Of a stretch of 64,000 nucleotides of DNA, positions 14,809 through 22,997 are shown in pieces. Position numbers and translations under genes: made by a program. The notes under the pieces are model-generated. The model ran no database searches. It was not told where the DNA came from and saw only the letters and a program-made list of their open reading frames with translations. This stretch comes from Caulobacter sp. FWC2 (lineage in GTDB: Bacteria; Pseudomonadota; Alphaproteobacteria; Caulobacterales; Caulobacteraceae), in assembly GCF_002742625.1 (NCBI RefSeq), contig NZ_PEBF01000001.1, positions 2,480,001 through 2,544,000 of the forward strand, written 5' to 3'. Position 1 is the first letter of the stretch. Each line of letters begins with the position of its first letter.

Positions 14809-17676
14809 CTAGCCGCCGCCCGTCAGGCGGTTCAGCGCCGCCTGGTAGTTGGCCAGCTGGCTGGTCAGATAGGCCGGAACCTTGCCATCGGTCTTTCCCG
14901 CGCTTTTCGAGCTGTCGCTCTTCACGCCCATGGCCGTGTCGGCGATCTCGCGATAGGCGCTGCGGACCGACGACATCGCTCGTTGGATGACCATGGTGGC
15001 GTTCTTGCGTCCCGCATCCGAGGTCAGGTCCAGCTCGGGCGGCAGGCTAAGACCATAGACCGGACCGCTGCCGTCGGCCGAGACGGTCTTACCGTCGTCG
15101 GTCTTGGTGGCGCGCACGACGCCGCCGGCCAGGCCCAGGGCCGTCAGCACATCGGCGCCGCCCTTGCCCGCCACGATCTCGATCGTCGAGGTGTTGGAGG
15201 CGGGGCTGATCTTCAGGACGCGGCTGTTGCCGCTGGTAGCGGTCTCGACCTTGGCGCGGTAGCCAGAGGCGCGCTTGATCTTGTCCGCCAGGGTCTCGAG
15301 CGTGTCCTTGGCCTCGATGGTGATCGTGGCCAGGTTGCCGCGCTCGCGGGTGCGGATCTGGAAGGTGTCGCCGGCCCGCGCCGCGGTCGCCGAGACGATG
15401 CGGTCGGACTGGGCGTAGTTCACAGCGCCGGTCGGCAGGCCAAGGGCGTCCAGCGAAGAGGCGCCGGTCTTGGCCACCGCCACAGAGGTCGGCGTCGCAT
15501 AGCCGTCCTTGCCGGTCAGGCGCTGGCTCCAGTCGACATTGCCCGTGCCGACATTGACCTGGGCGACGTAGCCGTCCTTGGTCCCGACCGTCGCCTGCCC
15601 ATCCAGGTTGGCGCCGGCCGAGCCGACCAGCCAGGCCGTACCGTTCGAGACGTCGAAGCCGGTGACCGTATCGTCGCCGGTGCCGCCGTAATAGGTCAGC
15701 GCATCGCTGCCGTTGTTGGAAAGGTCCAGCGACATCCGGCCGACGAAAGCGTCCATGCCGCCCGACGGCGCCGTCGTGGCGCCATTGATCGACATCAGGG
15801 TGTTGGCCGTGGAGCCGCCGACATAAAGCTGGCCGCCGTCGATCTTCAGTCCCACCAGATCGCCGCCCTTCAGCGAGCCCAGGTCGCGCTTGGCGCCGGC
15901 CGCGACCGTGGCGGTCTTGGTGTAGGTGACTGGCACGGTCTGATAGGCGCCGTACTGATCGAGCTTGCTGACGTTCTCGGTCACGACATTGGCCGAGACA
16001 TCAAAGCTGCGCAGGGTCGCCGAACCGTTCTCCTTGGATCCGACGATGACCTGCGAACCGTTGACGATGATGTCGGAGACGCTGTCGTTCTCGGTCGTGC
16101 CGAATTTCTGGGTGAACAGCGCCTGCGGCTTGCCGGCGCTGTCGGTGGCGAAGGCCGTCAGATAGGCGTCATAGCCGCCGCTGGGGTCCGAGCCGACCGC
16201 GCCGGGCAGGTCCGACTTGCTGCGGCCGCCGACATAGAGAACGCCATCCGAGCCGAACGCCAGGGCCGTGGCCTCGTCGTCCTGCAGGCCGCCGCGGCGC
16301 ACCGTCCACTGCTCGTCGCCCTTGGAGTCGTAGCGGGTGACGAAGCTGTCGCTGGTCTTTCCGGTGTCGCCACTGTTGATCGGACCGTTGACCGCGCCGT
16401 TCAGGCGGCCCGTGACGGAACCCGCCACGGCCACGCTGCCGTCGTCGCCAACGGCCAGGGAGAGGCCATTGGCCTCGTCAGTCGCGCCGAGGGTTCTGGC
16501 GTAAAGCAGATGGCCGGCGCTGTCGTATTTGAGCAGAGCGACGTCGCTGTCGCCCTTGATCGGCTGGCCGTTGAGGTCGAGCTTGCCGTCCACCGAGGTG
16601 TCGACGTCGGCCAGCATGTAAACCGAGCCGTCCGCGCCCGTCACCGACTTGCGGACGCTGTTGATCGTGCCCTGCAGAGTCTCGGTGAACACCTTGCCGC
16701 CCGGCGCGCCTGCGTTGGGGCCGCTTCCGGTCCCGGCCGCGCTGTACTTGGTCAGGGTGTTTTCATAGACGGCGTCGTTGGTCTTCGAATCCTTGTCGGG
16801 ATCCGGATTGCCGGCCTTGGTGGTGACATAGACCGCTGGCGCCGTCGTCGGGGCGCTGAAGCTCACCTGCTCGGCGATGTCGCCGTTGATCTTCAGGGCG
16901 AAGTCGTCGCCGGTGGCGGGAAGGGTGACAGGCTTACCGCTGACCTGGACCGTGCGCTCCTGGCCCGCCGTGCGCTGCACCGAGAAGCTGGTGTTGAACC
17001 CGGCCGCCTTCAGCTTGCCGTTCATGTAGCTGACGACGTTGGACATGGTCCGGGGCGTCGAGCCCATCTCGGACAGATCCATGGCGACATTGGAGGTCAC
17101 GCCGAAGCTCTTGACCGAGACCCCGAACGAGACATCGCCCTTGAACCGCGGCACCTCGTCGTCGACCTGGCCGCTATAGAGCGTGTCTGTCGTGTAGGTC
17201 GTGCTGTTCTTGGGGACCCCGACCGTGGCCTTGTCGCTGGTCATCACCGCGCCGGTCGTCAGGCGCATCTGATCCAGCGACAGTCCCTGGACGTAGCTGG
17301 TGACCTCACCCAGGCCACGCCCCAGCGCTGTCTGCAGGCGCTTGATCTCGCCGTCGGTCTGGCCCTTCTGCCCCGCCTGGGTGACGAGGGCGGCCATCGT
17401 GCTGAGCGCCTGGTACGATGCGAACAGCTTCTTGTAGTCGGGACTGACGCCCTTGAGACTGGAGGCGTTGGCGCCTTCGTCGACGAACTTGCGGCCGTTC
17501 AGGGCCGAACGGACCTGCTCGCTGGCCGCGGGCGCGTTGCCCAGCCAGGGCGCGTTCGGCACGACGGCCTTCTTGCCGCCCGACGCCGTCGTCGCCGTTC
17601 CCGACGCAGCCGCTCCCGTCACGCCCGCGCGGGCCTGATAGTAGTTGAGCAGGAGGCTGGAGTCGAAGCTGATCAC
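14809..17676 (-). CDS. flaEY: FlaEY-type flagellar regulatory/assembly protein
   Basis: About 955 residues from GTG 17676; TTG 17688 is an alternative. It matches the Caulobacter flaEY gene in position (beside the flagellin cluster), size and content. In C. crescentus, flaEY mutants have altered flagellin expression and flagella. Visible architecture: an N-terminal helical part to about residue 170, a middle made of beta-propeller-like SBBP repeats (for example ATALAFGSDGVLYVGGRSKS and GGTGDDTVTGFDVSNGTAWL), a flagellin-like insertion near residues 790-860 (LADKIKRASGYRAKVETA, ending VLTALGLAGG) and a helical C-terminus ending ALNRLTGGG. No signal peptide, so secretion through the flagellar channel is possible. 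The symbol rests on synteny. Confidence 0.75.
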   Translation of the reverse strand: MISFDSSLLLNYYQARAGVTGAAASGTATTASGGKKAVVPNAPWLGNAPAASEQVRSALNGRKFVDEGANASSLKGVSPDYKKLFASYQALSTMAALVTQAGQKGQTDGEIKRLQTALGRGLGEVTSYVQGLSLDQMRLTTGAVMTSDKATVGVPKNSTTYTTDTLYSGQVDDEVPRFKGDVSFGVSVKSFGVTSNVAMDLSEMGSTPRTMSNVVSYMNGKLKAAGFNTSFSVQRTAGQERTVQVSGKPVTLPATGDDFALKINGDIAEQVSFSAPTTAPAVYVTTKAGNPDPDKDSKTNDAVYENTLTKYSAAGTGSGPNAGAPGGKVFTETLQGTINSVRKSVTGADGSVYMLADVDTSVDGKLDLNGQPIKGDSDVALLKYDSAGHLLYARTLGATDEANGLSLAVGDDGSVAVAGSVTGRLNGAVNGPINSGDTGKTSDSFVTRYDSKGDEQWTVRRGGLQDDEATALAFGSDGVLYVGGRSKSDLPGAVGSDPSGGYDAYLTAFATDSAGKPQALFTQKFGTTENDSVSDIIVNGSQVIVGSKENGSATLRSFDVSANVVTENVSKLDQYGAYQTVPVTYTKTATVAAGAKRDLGSLKGGDLVGLKIDGGQLYVGGSTANTLMSINGATTAPSGGMDAFVGRMSLDLSNNGSDALTYYGGTGDDTVTGFDVSNGTAWLVGSAGANLDGQATVGTKDGYVAQVNVGTGNVDWSQRLTGKDGYATPTSVAVAKTGASSLDALGLPTGAVNYAQSDRIVSATAARAGDTFQIRTRERGNLATITIEAKDTLETLADKIKRASGYRAKVETATSGNSRVLKISPASNTSTIEIVAGKGGADVLTALGLAGGVVRATKTDDGKTVSADGSGPVYGLSLPPELDLTSDAGRKNATMVIQRAMSSVRSAYREIADTAMGVKSDSSKSAGKTDGKVPAYLTSQLANYQAALNRLTGGG

Positions 17677-17755
17677 GACCTGTTCCAATCAGGGCGCAAA
17701 GCGCCCCTGGGTTACCCTTGTCAGACCTTCGCTGACGACTCCTTAACGATTAGCC

Positions 17756-18310
17756 TTAAGCGGCGATAAGGTTGGCGTCCGACAGCGCCCGGCGAGCGCC
17801 CTCGCGCAGCCCCGCCCACTCCGAGGCCAGGATTCCCAGCAGCACGACGTCGCGCGGCTCGCCGCCCTTCAGCACGTGGCCGCGCAGATAACCTTCGCGG
17901 CGGAATCCGGCCGAGGATTGAGCCTTCAAGGCCGCGTCGTTATCGGCCATGACCTCGGCGAACACCTTGTGCAGGCCGAGCTCGCCGAAGGCGAGGTCCA
18001 GACCCAGAACCTGGGCCGCGCGCCCCACGCCCCTGCCCCGCGCCTCGGCCGAACCGAGGAACCAATGCAGGCTGGCGCGGCGATGGTGGCTGCCAAGGCC
18101 GGTCAGGGTGATCAGGCCCATGGGCGCGTCAGAACGGGTGATCATCCAGCCGCGCATGTCGGGATCGGTCCGCAGAGCGTCGAACCAGGCCGCGTGAGCC
18201 GCCCGGCTCGGCAGTTCTGCGTCGGACATCCAGCGGTCTACCTCCGGTTCGGAGCGCCACTGAAAGAGGATCGTCTCGTCCTCGTCTCGCAAGTCGCGAA
18301 GTTCGATCAT
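17756..18310 (-). CDS. GNAT acetyltransferase, PseH/FlmH-like
   Basis: 184 residues with a complete GNAT fold: acetyl-CoA loop ARGRGVGRAAQVLG near residues 90-103, and the family's conserved end KVFAEVMADNDAALKAQSSA followed by GFRREGYLRGHV. It is clearly paralogous to the FlmH-like protein at 25507. Relatives acetylate the 4-amino sugar of UDP-linked pseudaminic-acid precursors. Lying between flaEY and fljO, it probably acts in flagellin sugar synthesis, though an RimJ-like protein acetylase cannot be excluded. Confidence 0.82.
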   Translation of the reverse strand: MIELRDLRDEDETILFQWRSEPEVDRWMSDAELPSRAAHAAWFDALRTDPDMRGWMITRSDAPMGLITLTGLGSHHRRASLHWFLGSAEARGRGVGRAAQVLGLDLAFGELGLHKVFAEVMADNDAALKAQSSAGFRREGYLRGHVLKGGEPRDVVLLGILASEWAGLREGARRALSDANLIAA

Positions 18311-18396
18311 GCCCGTCGCCGAATCCCCGGTTCGCCTTGCGGAACCTTAGCCCGCGGATGCGACAGGACCTAGGCTCCCCTTGGCCTATCTTGGCC

Positions 18397-19233
18397 CTAG
18401 CCGCCCTTGAACAGCGACAGGATGATCTGCGGCGCGCTGTTGGCGATCGAAAGCGCCTGAGCGCCCAGCTGCTGCTTCACCTGCAAGGCCTGCAGGCGAG
18501 CGCTCTCCTTGGCCAGGTCGGCGTCCACCAGGTTGCCGACGCCCGTCTCCAGCACGTCGCTCAGCTTGCTCACGAAGCTGTTGTGAGCCTCGATCTGCTT
18601 GGCTTGCGTGCCGATGTTGCCGACGGCTTGGTTGACGGCGGTCATGCTCGCGTCGAGGCGCTGCAGCACGGCGTCGGCATTGGTCGGCGTCAGGATGTCG
18701 TCGGTCGTCGTCAGGGTGTTGATCGTGCCGCCTAGCGACAGGTCCTGCGCGGTCAGGGTGATGGCCTGGGTCGCATCGGCGTCGGCCAGGAAGGTCATGC
18801 CGACCGTCTGGCTGCCATTTAGCAGGTTCGCGCCGTCGAAGACCGCGCTCTTGACGACCTGGTCGAGGTTCTTGATCAGCCCCTGGAAGTCGGCATTCAG
18901 AGAAGTGCGCGACGAAGTGGTCAGCGAGGTGTCCTTGGCGGCCACCACCTTCTCGCGCAACAGCTTCAGCAGATCGGACACCGACTCGCCGCCGGCCAGA
19001 GCCACGTCGGCGATAGAGGTCGCGCGGTCCAGGCTCATCTTGACGGCGCTGAGCGCGCTCATGTCGGAGCGCTGCTCCTGAGCGATCGACCAGACGGCCG
19101 CGTTGTCTTTCGCGGTCGAGATCGACAGGCCCGTGTTGATGCGCGTCTGCACCGACTGCATGTCGTCGTTGGTGCGGTTCAGATTCTGCAGCGCGATCAG
19201 CGCGGGCTGGTTCGTGTTGACGCTCAACGTCAT
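18397..19233 (-). CDS. fljO: divergent flagellin (third flagellin of the cluster)
   Basis: 278 residues. The N-terminal D0/D1 coiled coil ([35 protein letters not shown]) and C-terminal D0 ([20 protein letters not shown], ending IILSLFKGG) are present. It differs from FljM/FljN throughout the middle and even in D1 (QEQRSDMSALSAVKMSLDRA instead of the [18 protein letters not shown] type). Strong GGAGG ribosome site before ATG 19233. Exported by the flagellar type III system and polymerised into the filament, probably as a minor or spatially restricted subunit. No sigma-54 element was found directly upstream. Confidence 0.88.
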   Translation of the reverse strand: MTLSVNTNQPALIALQNLNRTNDDMQSVQTRINTGLSISTAKDNAAVWSIAQEQRSDMSALSAVKMSLDRATSIADVALAGGESVSDLLKLLREKVVAAKDTSLTTSSRTSLNADFQGLIKNLDQVVKSAVFDGANLLNGSQTVGMTFLADADATQAITLTAQDLSLGGTINTLTTTDDILTPTNADAVLQRLDASMTAVNQAVGNIGTQAKQIEAHNSFVSKLSDVLETGVGNLVDADLAKESARLQALQVKQQLGAQALSIANSAPQIILSLFKGG

Positions 19234-19332
19234 GCGCGGCCTCCGATCGGCGATTTTGCCGTTGGTTGCGATCGCGCGCGATTCGGCGAGCGATCTTGTC
19301 GCTGCCGAATTTGGGGTCAGAAGGTAAGATTA

Positions 19333-19340
19333 TGGTTAAC
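19333..19340 (-). promoter_or_regulatory. possible CtrA half-site before fljO
   Basis: Minus strand reads TTAACCAT, the 8-base CtrA-type half-site described for Caulobacter. It lies about 100 bases before fljO and is part of a wider dyad (19331-19337 TATGGTT with 19348-19354 AACCATA). CtrA drives early flagellar genes, so direct control of a late flagellin would be unusual. Prediction only. Confidence 0.35.
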
Positions 19341-19408
19341 GCTTATAAACCATATCCATTTACGACTGCGGCCAGCCGTCGCACCCGTTCGGGAAACCTA
19401 GCGCCCGC

Positions 19409-19771
19409 TCAGGCTTGGCCGTCGTAGACGTCGCCGGAAGCGTAGTTGGTCGCCTCGCGCAGCTTCAGGATCTGCTCGCGCGGAAACTGCTGCAGCGTTT
19501 CGCCCGTTCGGCGGTCAACGGTCTTGTAGACATATTCGCCAGAGTCATTGTCCTGCTCGATCACCAGGCGCAGGTCGCCAGGTTGCGGGCCGACGTCGAC
19601 AGGCGCGGGCGGCTCGTGCTCAGCCGCCTGGGTCTTTGGAGCCGCTGGCGCCGTTTGGGCCGCTGGAGCCAAAACGACTTTCGCGCCCTCGGACAGGTCC
19701 GGGGCGTTCGTAGCGGGAGCGGTTGAGGCGACGAAATCTCTGATCGCCGACAAAGCGGCCTTGGGTTCCAT
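19409..19771 (-). CDS. flaG: FlaG-family flagellar protein
   Basis: 120 residues. A Pro/Ala-rich N-terminal half is followed by the FlaG domain (LRLVIEQDNDSGEYVYKTVD, then RTGETLQQFPREQILKLRE). FlaG proteins influence filament length or assembly and are commonly encoded beside flagellin or fliD. It sits between fljN and fljO on the same strand. Note that the name flaG has also been used historically for a flagellin in Caulobacter; here it denotes the FlaG domain. Confidence 0.8.
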   Translation of the reverse strand: MEPKAALSAIRDFVASTAPATNAPDLSEGAKVVLAPAAQTAPAAPKTQAAEHEPPAPVDVGPQPGDLRLVIEQDNDSGEYVYKTVDRRTGETLQQFPREQILKLREATNYASGDVYDGQA

Positions 19772-19839
19772 TTTCTGACTGCCGGCCCTGCGGACCGGCC
19801 CTCCTCTCTCTTGCTTTTACTCTCCCTTCGTCGATCACC

Positions 19840-19876
19840 GGAAAAGGCGGAGGCGGGCCACGCGGACCCGCCTCCT
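19840..19876 (-). terminator. terminator after fljN
   Basis: Perfect 9-bp GC stem (19849-19857 with 19867-19875), 9-base loop, then GCCTTTTCC on the minus strand. It starts 10 bases past the fljN stop, separating the fljN transcript from flaG. Confidence 0.8.
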
Positions 19877-19885
19877 CCCTGTCCC

Positions 19886-20707
19886 TTAACGGAACAGGCT
19901 CAGGATCGACGACGAGGACTGGTTGGCGATCGACAGCGCCTGCACACCCAGCTGCTGCTTGGTTTGCAGCGACTGCAGCTTGGCGCTTTCCTTGGCCAGG
20001 TCGGCGTCCACCAGGTTGCCGACGCCGGCGTCCAGGCTGTCTTGCAGCTTGCCGACGAAGGTCAGGTGGGTGTCCAAACCGGTCGAGCTCGTGCCCAGCG
20101 AGGCCAGCTTGTTGGTCGCGGTGCCGATGGCGTTGTCGATCTGGGTCAGGACCGCCTTGGCCAGAGTGGCCGTGGTGAAGGTCGAACCAGCCGACAGACC
20201 GATACCGGCCAGGCCGAGGGTCTTGGCGTTGACGGTGAAGCCCGAGCCATCGGTGTTGGCCAGGAAGGTCATCTTGGTGGTCTTGCCGTCGGCCAGGCTG
20301 ACGCCGTTGAACTTGGCGTTGTCAGCGGCCTTCGTGATTTGGTCGCGCAGAGAGGTGAAGTCGGCCTTCAGCGCGTTGAACGAGGCGGTGTTCAGCGAGG
20401 TGTCGGAAGCGGCCAGGGCCTTTTCCTTCATCTTGCCGAGCAGGTCGGTGATGGTGTCGCCGGCGGCCAGGGCCACGTCGATGGTCGACTGGCCGCGTTG
20501 CAGCGAGTCCTTCACCGAATTCAAGGCTTGCGAATTGGCCGATTGGTTCTTGGACATGGCCCAGATGGCGCCGTTGTCCTTGGCGTTACCGACCTTCTTG
20601 CCGGTGTTGATGCGTTGCTGAACCATCCCCAGCTCGGTGTTCGTGCTGTTGAGGTTCTGCAGGGCGATCAGGGCGCCAGAGTTCGTATTGATGCTATTCA
20701 GCGGCAT
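19886..20707 (-). CDS. fljN: flagellin
   Basis: 273 residues from ATG 20707 ([20 protein letters not shown]), with AAGGA upstream. Full flagellin layout: D0/D1 N-terminus with [20 protein letters not shown], a short central domain (residues about 140-200), and a C-terminal D1/D0 ([20 protein letters not shown], ending SSSILSLFR). It is nearly identical to FljM over both ends, so gene conversion or recent duplication is likely. Transcribed from the sigma-54 element at 20780-20795, with a leader of about 60 bases. Secreted and polymerised into the filament, and a likely substrate of FlmG glycosylation on Ser/Thr of the central region. Confidence 0.93.
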   Translation of the reverse strand: MPLNSINTNSGALIALQNLNSTNTELGMVQQRINTGKKVGNAKDNGAIWAMSKNQSANSQALNSVKDSLQRGQSTIDVALAAGDTITDLLGKMKEKALAASDTSLNTASFNALKADFTSLRDQITKAADNAKFNGVSLADGKTTKMTFLANTDGSGFTVNAKTLGLAGIGLSAGSTFTTATLAKAVLTQIDNAIGTATNKLASLGTSSTGLDTHLTFVGKLQDSLDAGVGNLVDADLAKESAKLQSLQTKQQLGVQALSIANQSSSSILSLFR

Positions 20708-20779
20708 ACGAGTAGTTTCCTTTTCAAGGTAGCCGACGCCATTTTGGCTGCCGGGAGCATTTTGCTCGAAAAGGTCTGT

Positions 20780-20795
20780 AGCAATTGCCGGGCCA
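20780..20795 (-). promoter_or_regulatory. sigma-54 promoter of fljN
   Basis: Minus strand reads TGGCCCGGCAATTGCT, an exact fit to the TGGC(A/C)CG-N4-TTGC(A/T) -24/-12 consensus with correct spacing. Start of transcription should be near 20769, giving a leader of about 60 bases. Sigma-54 with FlbD control is the established mode for Caulobacter late flagellin genes. Confidence 0.85.
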
Positions 20796-20860
20796 TTCTT
20801 GCCCAGCAGCAACGCCTCGCTAAATTGCTGAAATCATTGCGTTATACATCCATTAACGAC

Positions 20861-20893
20861 GAAGGCTCCCGGCAATTTCTGCCGGGAGCCTTT
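20861..20893 (-). terminator. second hairpin between fljM and fljN
   Basis: Perfect 11-bp inverted repeat (20864-20874 with 20880-20890) around a 5-base loop. On the plus strand it is followed by TTT, on the minus strand by TTCGTCGTT. It is distal to the first fljM hairpin and upstream of the fljN promoter, so it may act as a backup terminator or a bidirectional block. Confidence 0.6.
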
Positions 20894-20939
20894 CGCCATA
20901 GGCAATTGTTGCCGGGCACAATATGCGCACCCGGCGGAA

Positions 20940-20974
20940 AGAGGCGCCGGGCGGCTTTTGATGGCCGCCCGGCG
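20940..20974 (-). terminator. terminator after fljM
   Basis: Perfect 11-bp GC-rich stem (20945-20955 with 20964-20974) and an 8-base loop, starting 9 bases past the fljM stop. The T-tract on the minus strand is weak (CCTCTTTCC), so it may also protect the mRNA 3' end. Confidence 0.7.
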
Positions 20975-20982
20975 TATCGGGC

Positions 20983-21804
20983 TCACCCCTTGAACAGCGA
21001 CAGGATCGTCTGCGGGCTCTGATTGGCGATCGAGAGCGCTTGGACGCCCAGTTGCTGCTTGGTTTGCAGCGACTGCAGCTTGGCGCTTTCCTTCGCCAGG
21101 TCCGCGTCGACGAGGTTGCCCACGCCGGCGTCCAGGCTGTCCTGCAGCTTGCCCACGAAGGTCAGGTGAGTATCCAGACCGGTCGAGGACGTACCCAGGG
21201 AAGACAGTTTGTTCGTGGCCGTCTGCAACGCGTTGGTCATGATCGCGATCATGGCTTTCGCGTCCGTAGCGGTTGAAAAGCTGGTGCCGACCGACAAGCT
21301 CAGGCCGTCCAGGGACAGCGTCTGAGACTTGATCGTGAAGTTGCCGCCATCCTGGTTGGCCAGGAACGACAACTTCGTGGTCTTACCGTCGGCGAGACTC
21401 ACGCCATTGAACTTCGCGTTATCCGTGGCCTTGGTGATCTGGTCACGGAGAGAGGTGAAGTCAGACTTGAGCGCGTTGAACGAGGCGGTGTTCAGCGAGG
21501 TGTCGGAAGCGGCCAGGGCCTTTTCCTTCATCTTCGTGAGCAGATCGGTGATGGTGTCGCCTGCCGCGAGAGCAACATCGATCGTCGACTGACCGCGCTG
21601 GAGCGAATCCTTCACGGCGTTCAACGAGCTCGAGCTCGCGCTTTGCATCTTGGCCATCGACCAGATCGCGCCATTGTCCTTGGCAGATCCAACCTTCTTG
21701 CCGGTGTTAATACGGCCTTGGGTGGCGGCGAGCTCCGTGTTGGTTGCGTTCAGGTTTTGGAGCGCGATGAGGGCGCTCGGATTCGTGTTGATCGAGTTCA
21801 GCAT
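20983..21804 (-). CDS. fljM: flagellin
   Basis: 273 residues beginning [19 protein letters not shown]. Same plan and length as FljN, with the conserved ends [20 protein letters not shown] and [20 protein letters not shown], and a slightly different central domain (residues about 150-195). ATG is preceded by a GGTAGGT ribosome site. Expression should come from the sigma-54 element at 21876-21891; translation is probably subject to FlbT, encoded just upstream. Product is secreted and built into the filament. Confidence 0.93.
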   Translation of the reverse strand: MLNSINTNPSALIALQNLNATNTELAATQGRINTGKKVGSAKDNGAIWSMAKMQSASSSSLNAVKDSLQRGQSTIDVALAAGDTITDLLTKMKEKALAASDTSLNTASFNALKSDFTSLRDQITKATDNAKFNGVSLADGKTTKLSFLANQDGGNFTIKSQTLSLDGLSLSVGTSFSTATDAKAMIAIMTNALQTATNKLSSLGTSSTGLDTHLTFVGKLQDSLDAGVGNLVDADLAKESAKLQSLQTKQQLGVQALSIANQSPQTILSLFKG

Positions 21805-21875
21805 TTGATACCTACCGTTTTGGTGGGATTTGCCCGGCGTATTGCCGGTCGGGCGTTTTGCCCCGCGCGAACCAT

Positions 21876-21891
21876 CGCAAGCGGCGGGCCA
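21876..21891 (-). promoter_or_regulatory. sigma-54 promoter of fljM
   Basis: Minus strand reads TGGCCCGCCGCTTGCG, matching the -24/-12 consensus with exact spacing. Start site expected near 21864, so the leader is about 60 bases and contains a GCCCG/CGGGC stem (21832-21836 with 21850-21854). Confidence 0.85.
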
Positions 21892-21967
21892 ACCGAACCG
21901 AGATCGGCGCCAAAACCTAAGTCACTGATTTTGATGAGATAATTTTGAGACTACGACAAAAACGAAA

Positions 21968-21998
21968 CCGCCCGGCGAATGCAGGATTCGCCGGGCGG
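21968..21998 (-). terminator. terminator after flbT-flaF (bidirectional)
   Basis: Perfect 13-bp stem (21968-21980 with 21986-21998) and a 5-base loop. The minus strand continues TTTCGTTTTTGT, a good T-tract, and the plus strand continues CAGGTTTTTCC. It ends the flbT-flaF transcript and isolates it from the fljM promoter. Confidence 0.85.
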
Positions 21999-22052
21999 CA
22001 GGTTTTTCCGGAGCAGGTAGGCAAGACGTTCAGTCTTGCGGTAGTCGAAGAA

Positions 22053-22415
22053 TCAGGCGGCGTCGGCGCGCGCGGACAGCCCTTGCATCATCATGCGGTT
22101 GATCTCGATCAGGGGCTCGAAATCCTCCTCCTTGCGCATCACGGCGCTGGAGTGACGACCGACCCAAAGGCTCAGCGAGATGATGCTGGCCCGAAGCTCT
22201 TTCGGCAGTTGGTTTTCAGGCAAGGAACAGTCTGTCGCCAAGGCCGACCAGACCTTGCGATTCCAATCCAATGCGTCGATCCGCGTGGCAATGTCGTCCG
22301 CCGGGGCCTGGGACGCGTCCATGAGGGCGCGCGTCACCTGACCGAACAGGCGGTACTCCATTTCACGGGGGTTCTCAGCCCGCGTCGCCGCCTGCTGATA
22401 AGCCCGAAGAGACAT
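22053..22415 (-). CDS. flaF: flagellar biosynthesis regulator FlaF
   Basis: 120 residues from ATG 22415 ([20 protein letters not shown]), the family N-terminus; a longer frame to 22442 lacks support. AGAGG lies upstream. FlaF promotes flagellin synthesis and secretion and works opposite to FlbT in Caulobacter and rhizobia. Length and the [13 protein letters not shown] and [19 protein letters not shown] blocks match the family. Its start lies within the end of flbT (41-base overlap), so the pair is co-transcribed and probably translationally coupled. Confidence 0.92.
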   Translation of the reverse strand: MSLRAYQQAATRAENPREMEYRLFGQVTRALMDASQAPADDIATRIDALDWNRKVWSALATDCSLPENQLPKELRASIISLSLWVGRHSSAVMRKEEDFEPLIEINRMMMQGLSARADAA

Positions 22416-22800
22416 GCCCCAACCTCTCGTCTTCGTATTCAATCAACCTACGGCTCAACATCAGAGCCTTGTAGTACTCGCGCGCCATCACGTGCTTCGA
22501 AATGGCGATGCAGTCCTGCAGAACCACAGGATTGCGGACAACTCCCACGAATTCGTTAAGGCGACCCGCGAAGTCCTCGAAGAACTTCTCGGCTGCGGCC
22601 TCGTCGAGGTACATCATCATCACCGGGAAATAGATCCGACGCGCGGGCGTCGTGACCTGGTCCGGCTGCATGATGTCCTTCTCGCGGAGGACGGAGGCCT
22701 TGTTCTGGAGCACCAGAACTCCGCGCCGATCCCCATTCTGGACCACGGCGCCGTTGAGAACGAACTTTTCGCCGGGCTTCAGCGACAGCTTCAAAGGCAC
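22375..22800 (-). CDS. flbT: flagellin translational repressor FlbT
   Basis: 141 residues ([20 protein letters not shown]), the full family length. FlbT associates with the 5' leader of flagellin mRNA and lowers its stability and translation until the hook is complete. Conserved features include [20 protein letters not shown] and [11 protein letters not shown]. It overlaps flaF and lies directly before fljM, the usual Caulobacter order. Divergent from flbA/flmG; the promoter must be in 22801-22997. Confidence 0.94.
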   Translation of the reverse strand: MPLKLSLKPGEKFVLNGAVVQNGDRRGVLVLQNKASVLREKDIMQPDQVTTPARRIYFPVMMMYLDEAAAEKFFEDFAGRLNEFVGVVRNPVVLQDCIAISKHVMAREYYKALMLSRRLIEYEDERLGHVSSGLSAGGDAG

Positions 22801-22963
22801 TTAAGGCCGCTCCTTCGTTGACGCCGCTTCGCCCGGTTCCGTCGACATGACGGGTTGGGTGGAAGCTAGGCGAACACGTGTTAACGCCGTCTTGCCGCAA
22901 TTCACTCGGTCTTGCGACCGTAAGACGCGGCTTAGGACTCAATTAAGCATAGCCCCTCAAAAC

Positions 22964-22971
22964 ATGGTTAA
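22964..22971 (-). promoter_or_regulatory. possible CtrA half-site in the flbT/flmG divergent region
   Basis: Minus strand reads TTAACCAT about 30 bases before the flmG start and 165 bases before flbT. An additional TTAA lies at 22942-22945. The 197-base gap serves both operons. No sigma-54 element was found in it, so a CtrA/sigma-73 promoter is plausible. Prediction only. Confidence 0.35.
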
Positions 22972-22997
22972 TAACAGAGTCCGAAGGTCGGTTCGCC

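Noticed and set aside
14983..17769. A 928-codon plus-strand frame opposite flaEY
   Set aside because: Same antisense effect; no recognisable domain or ribosome site.
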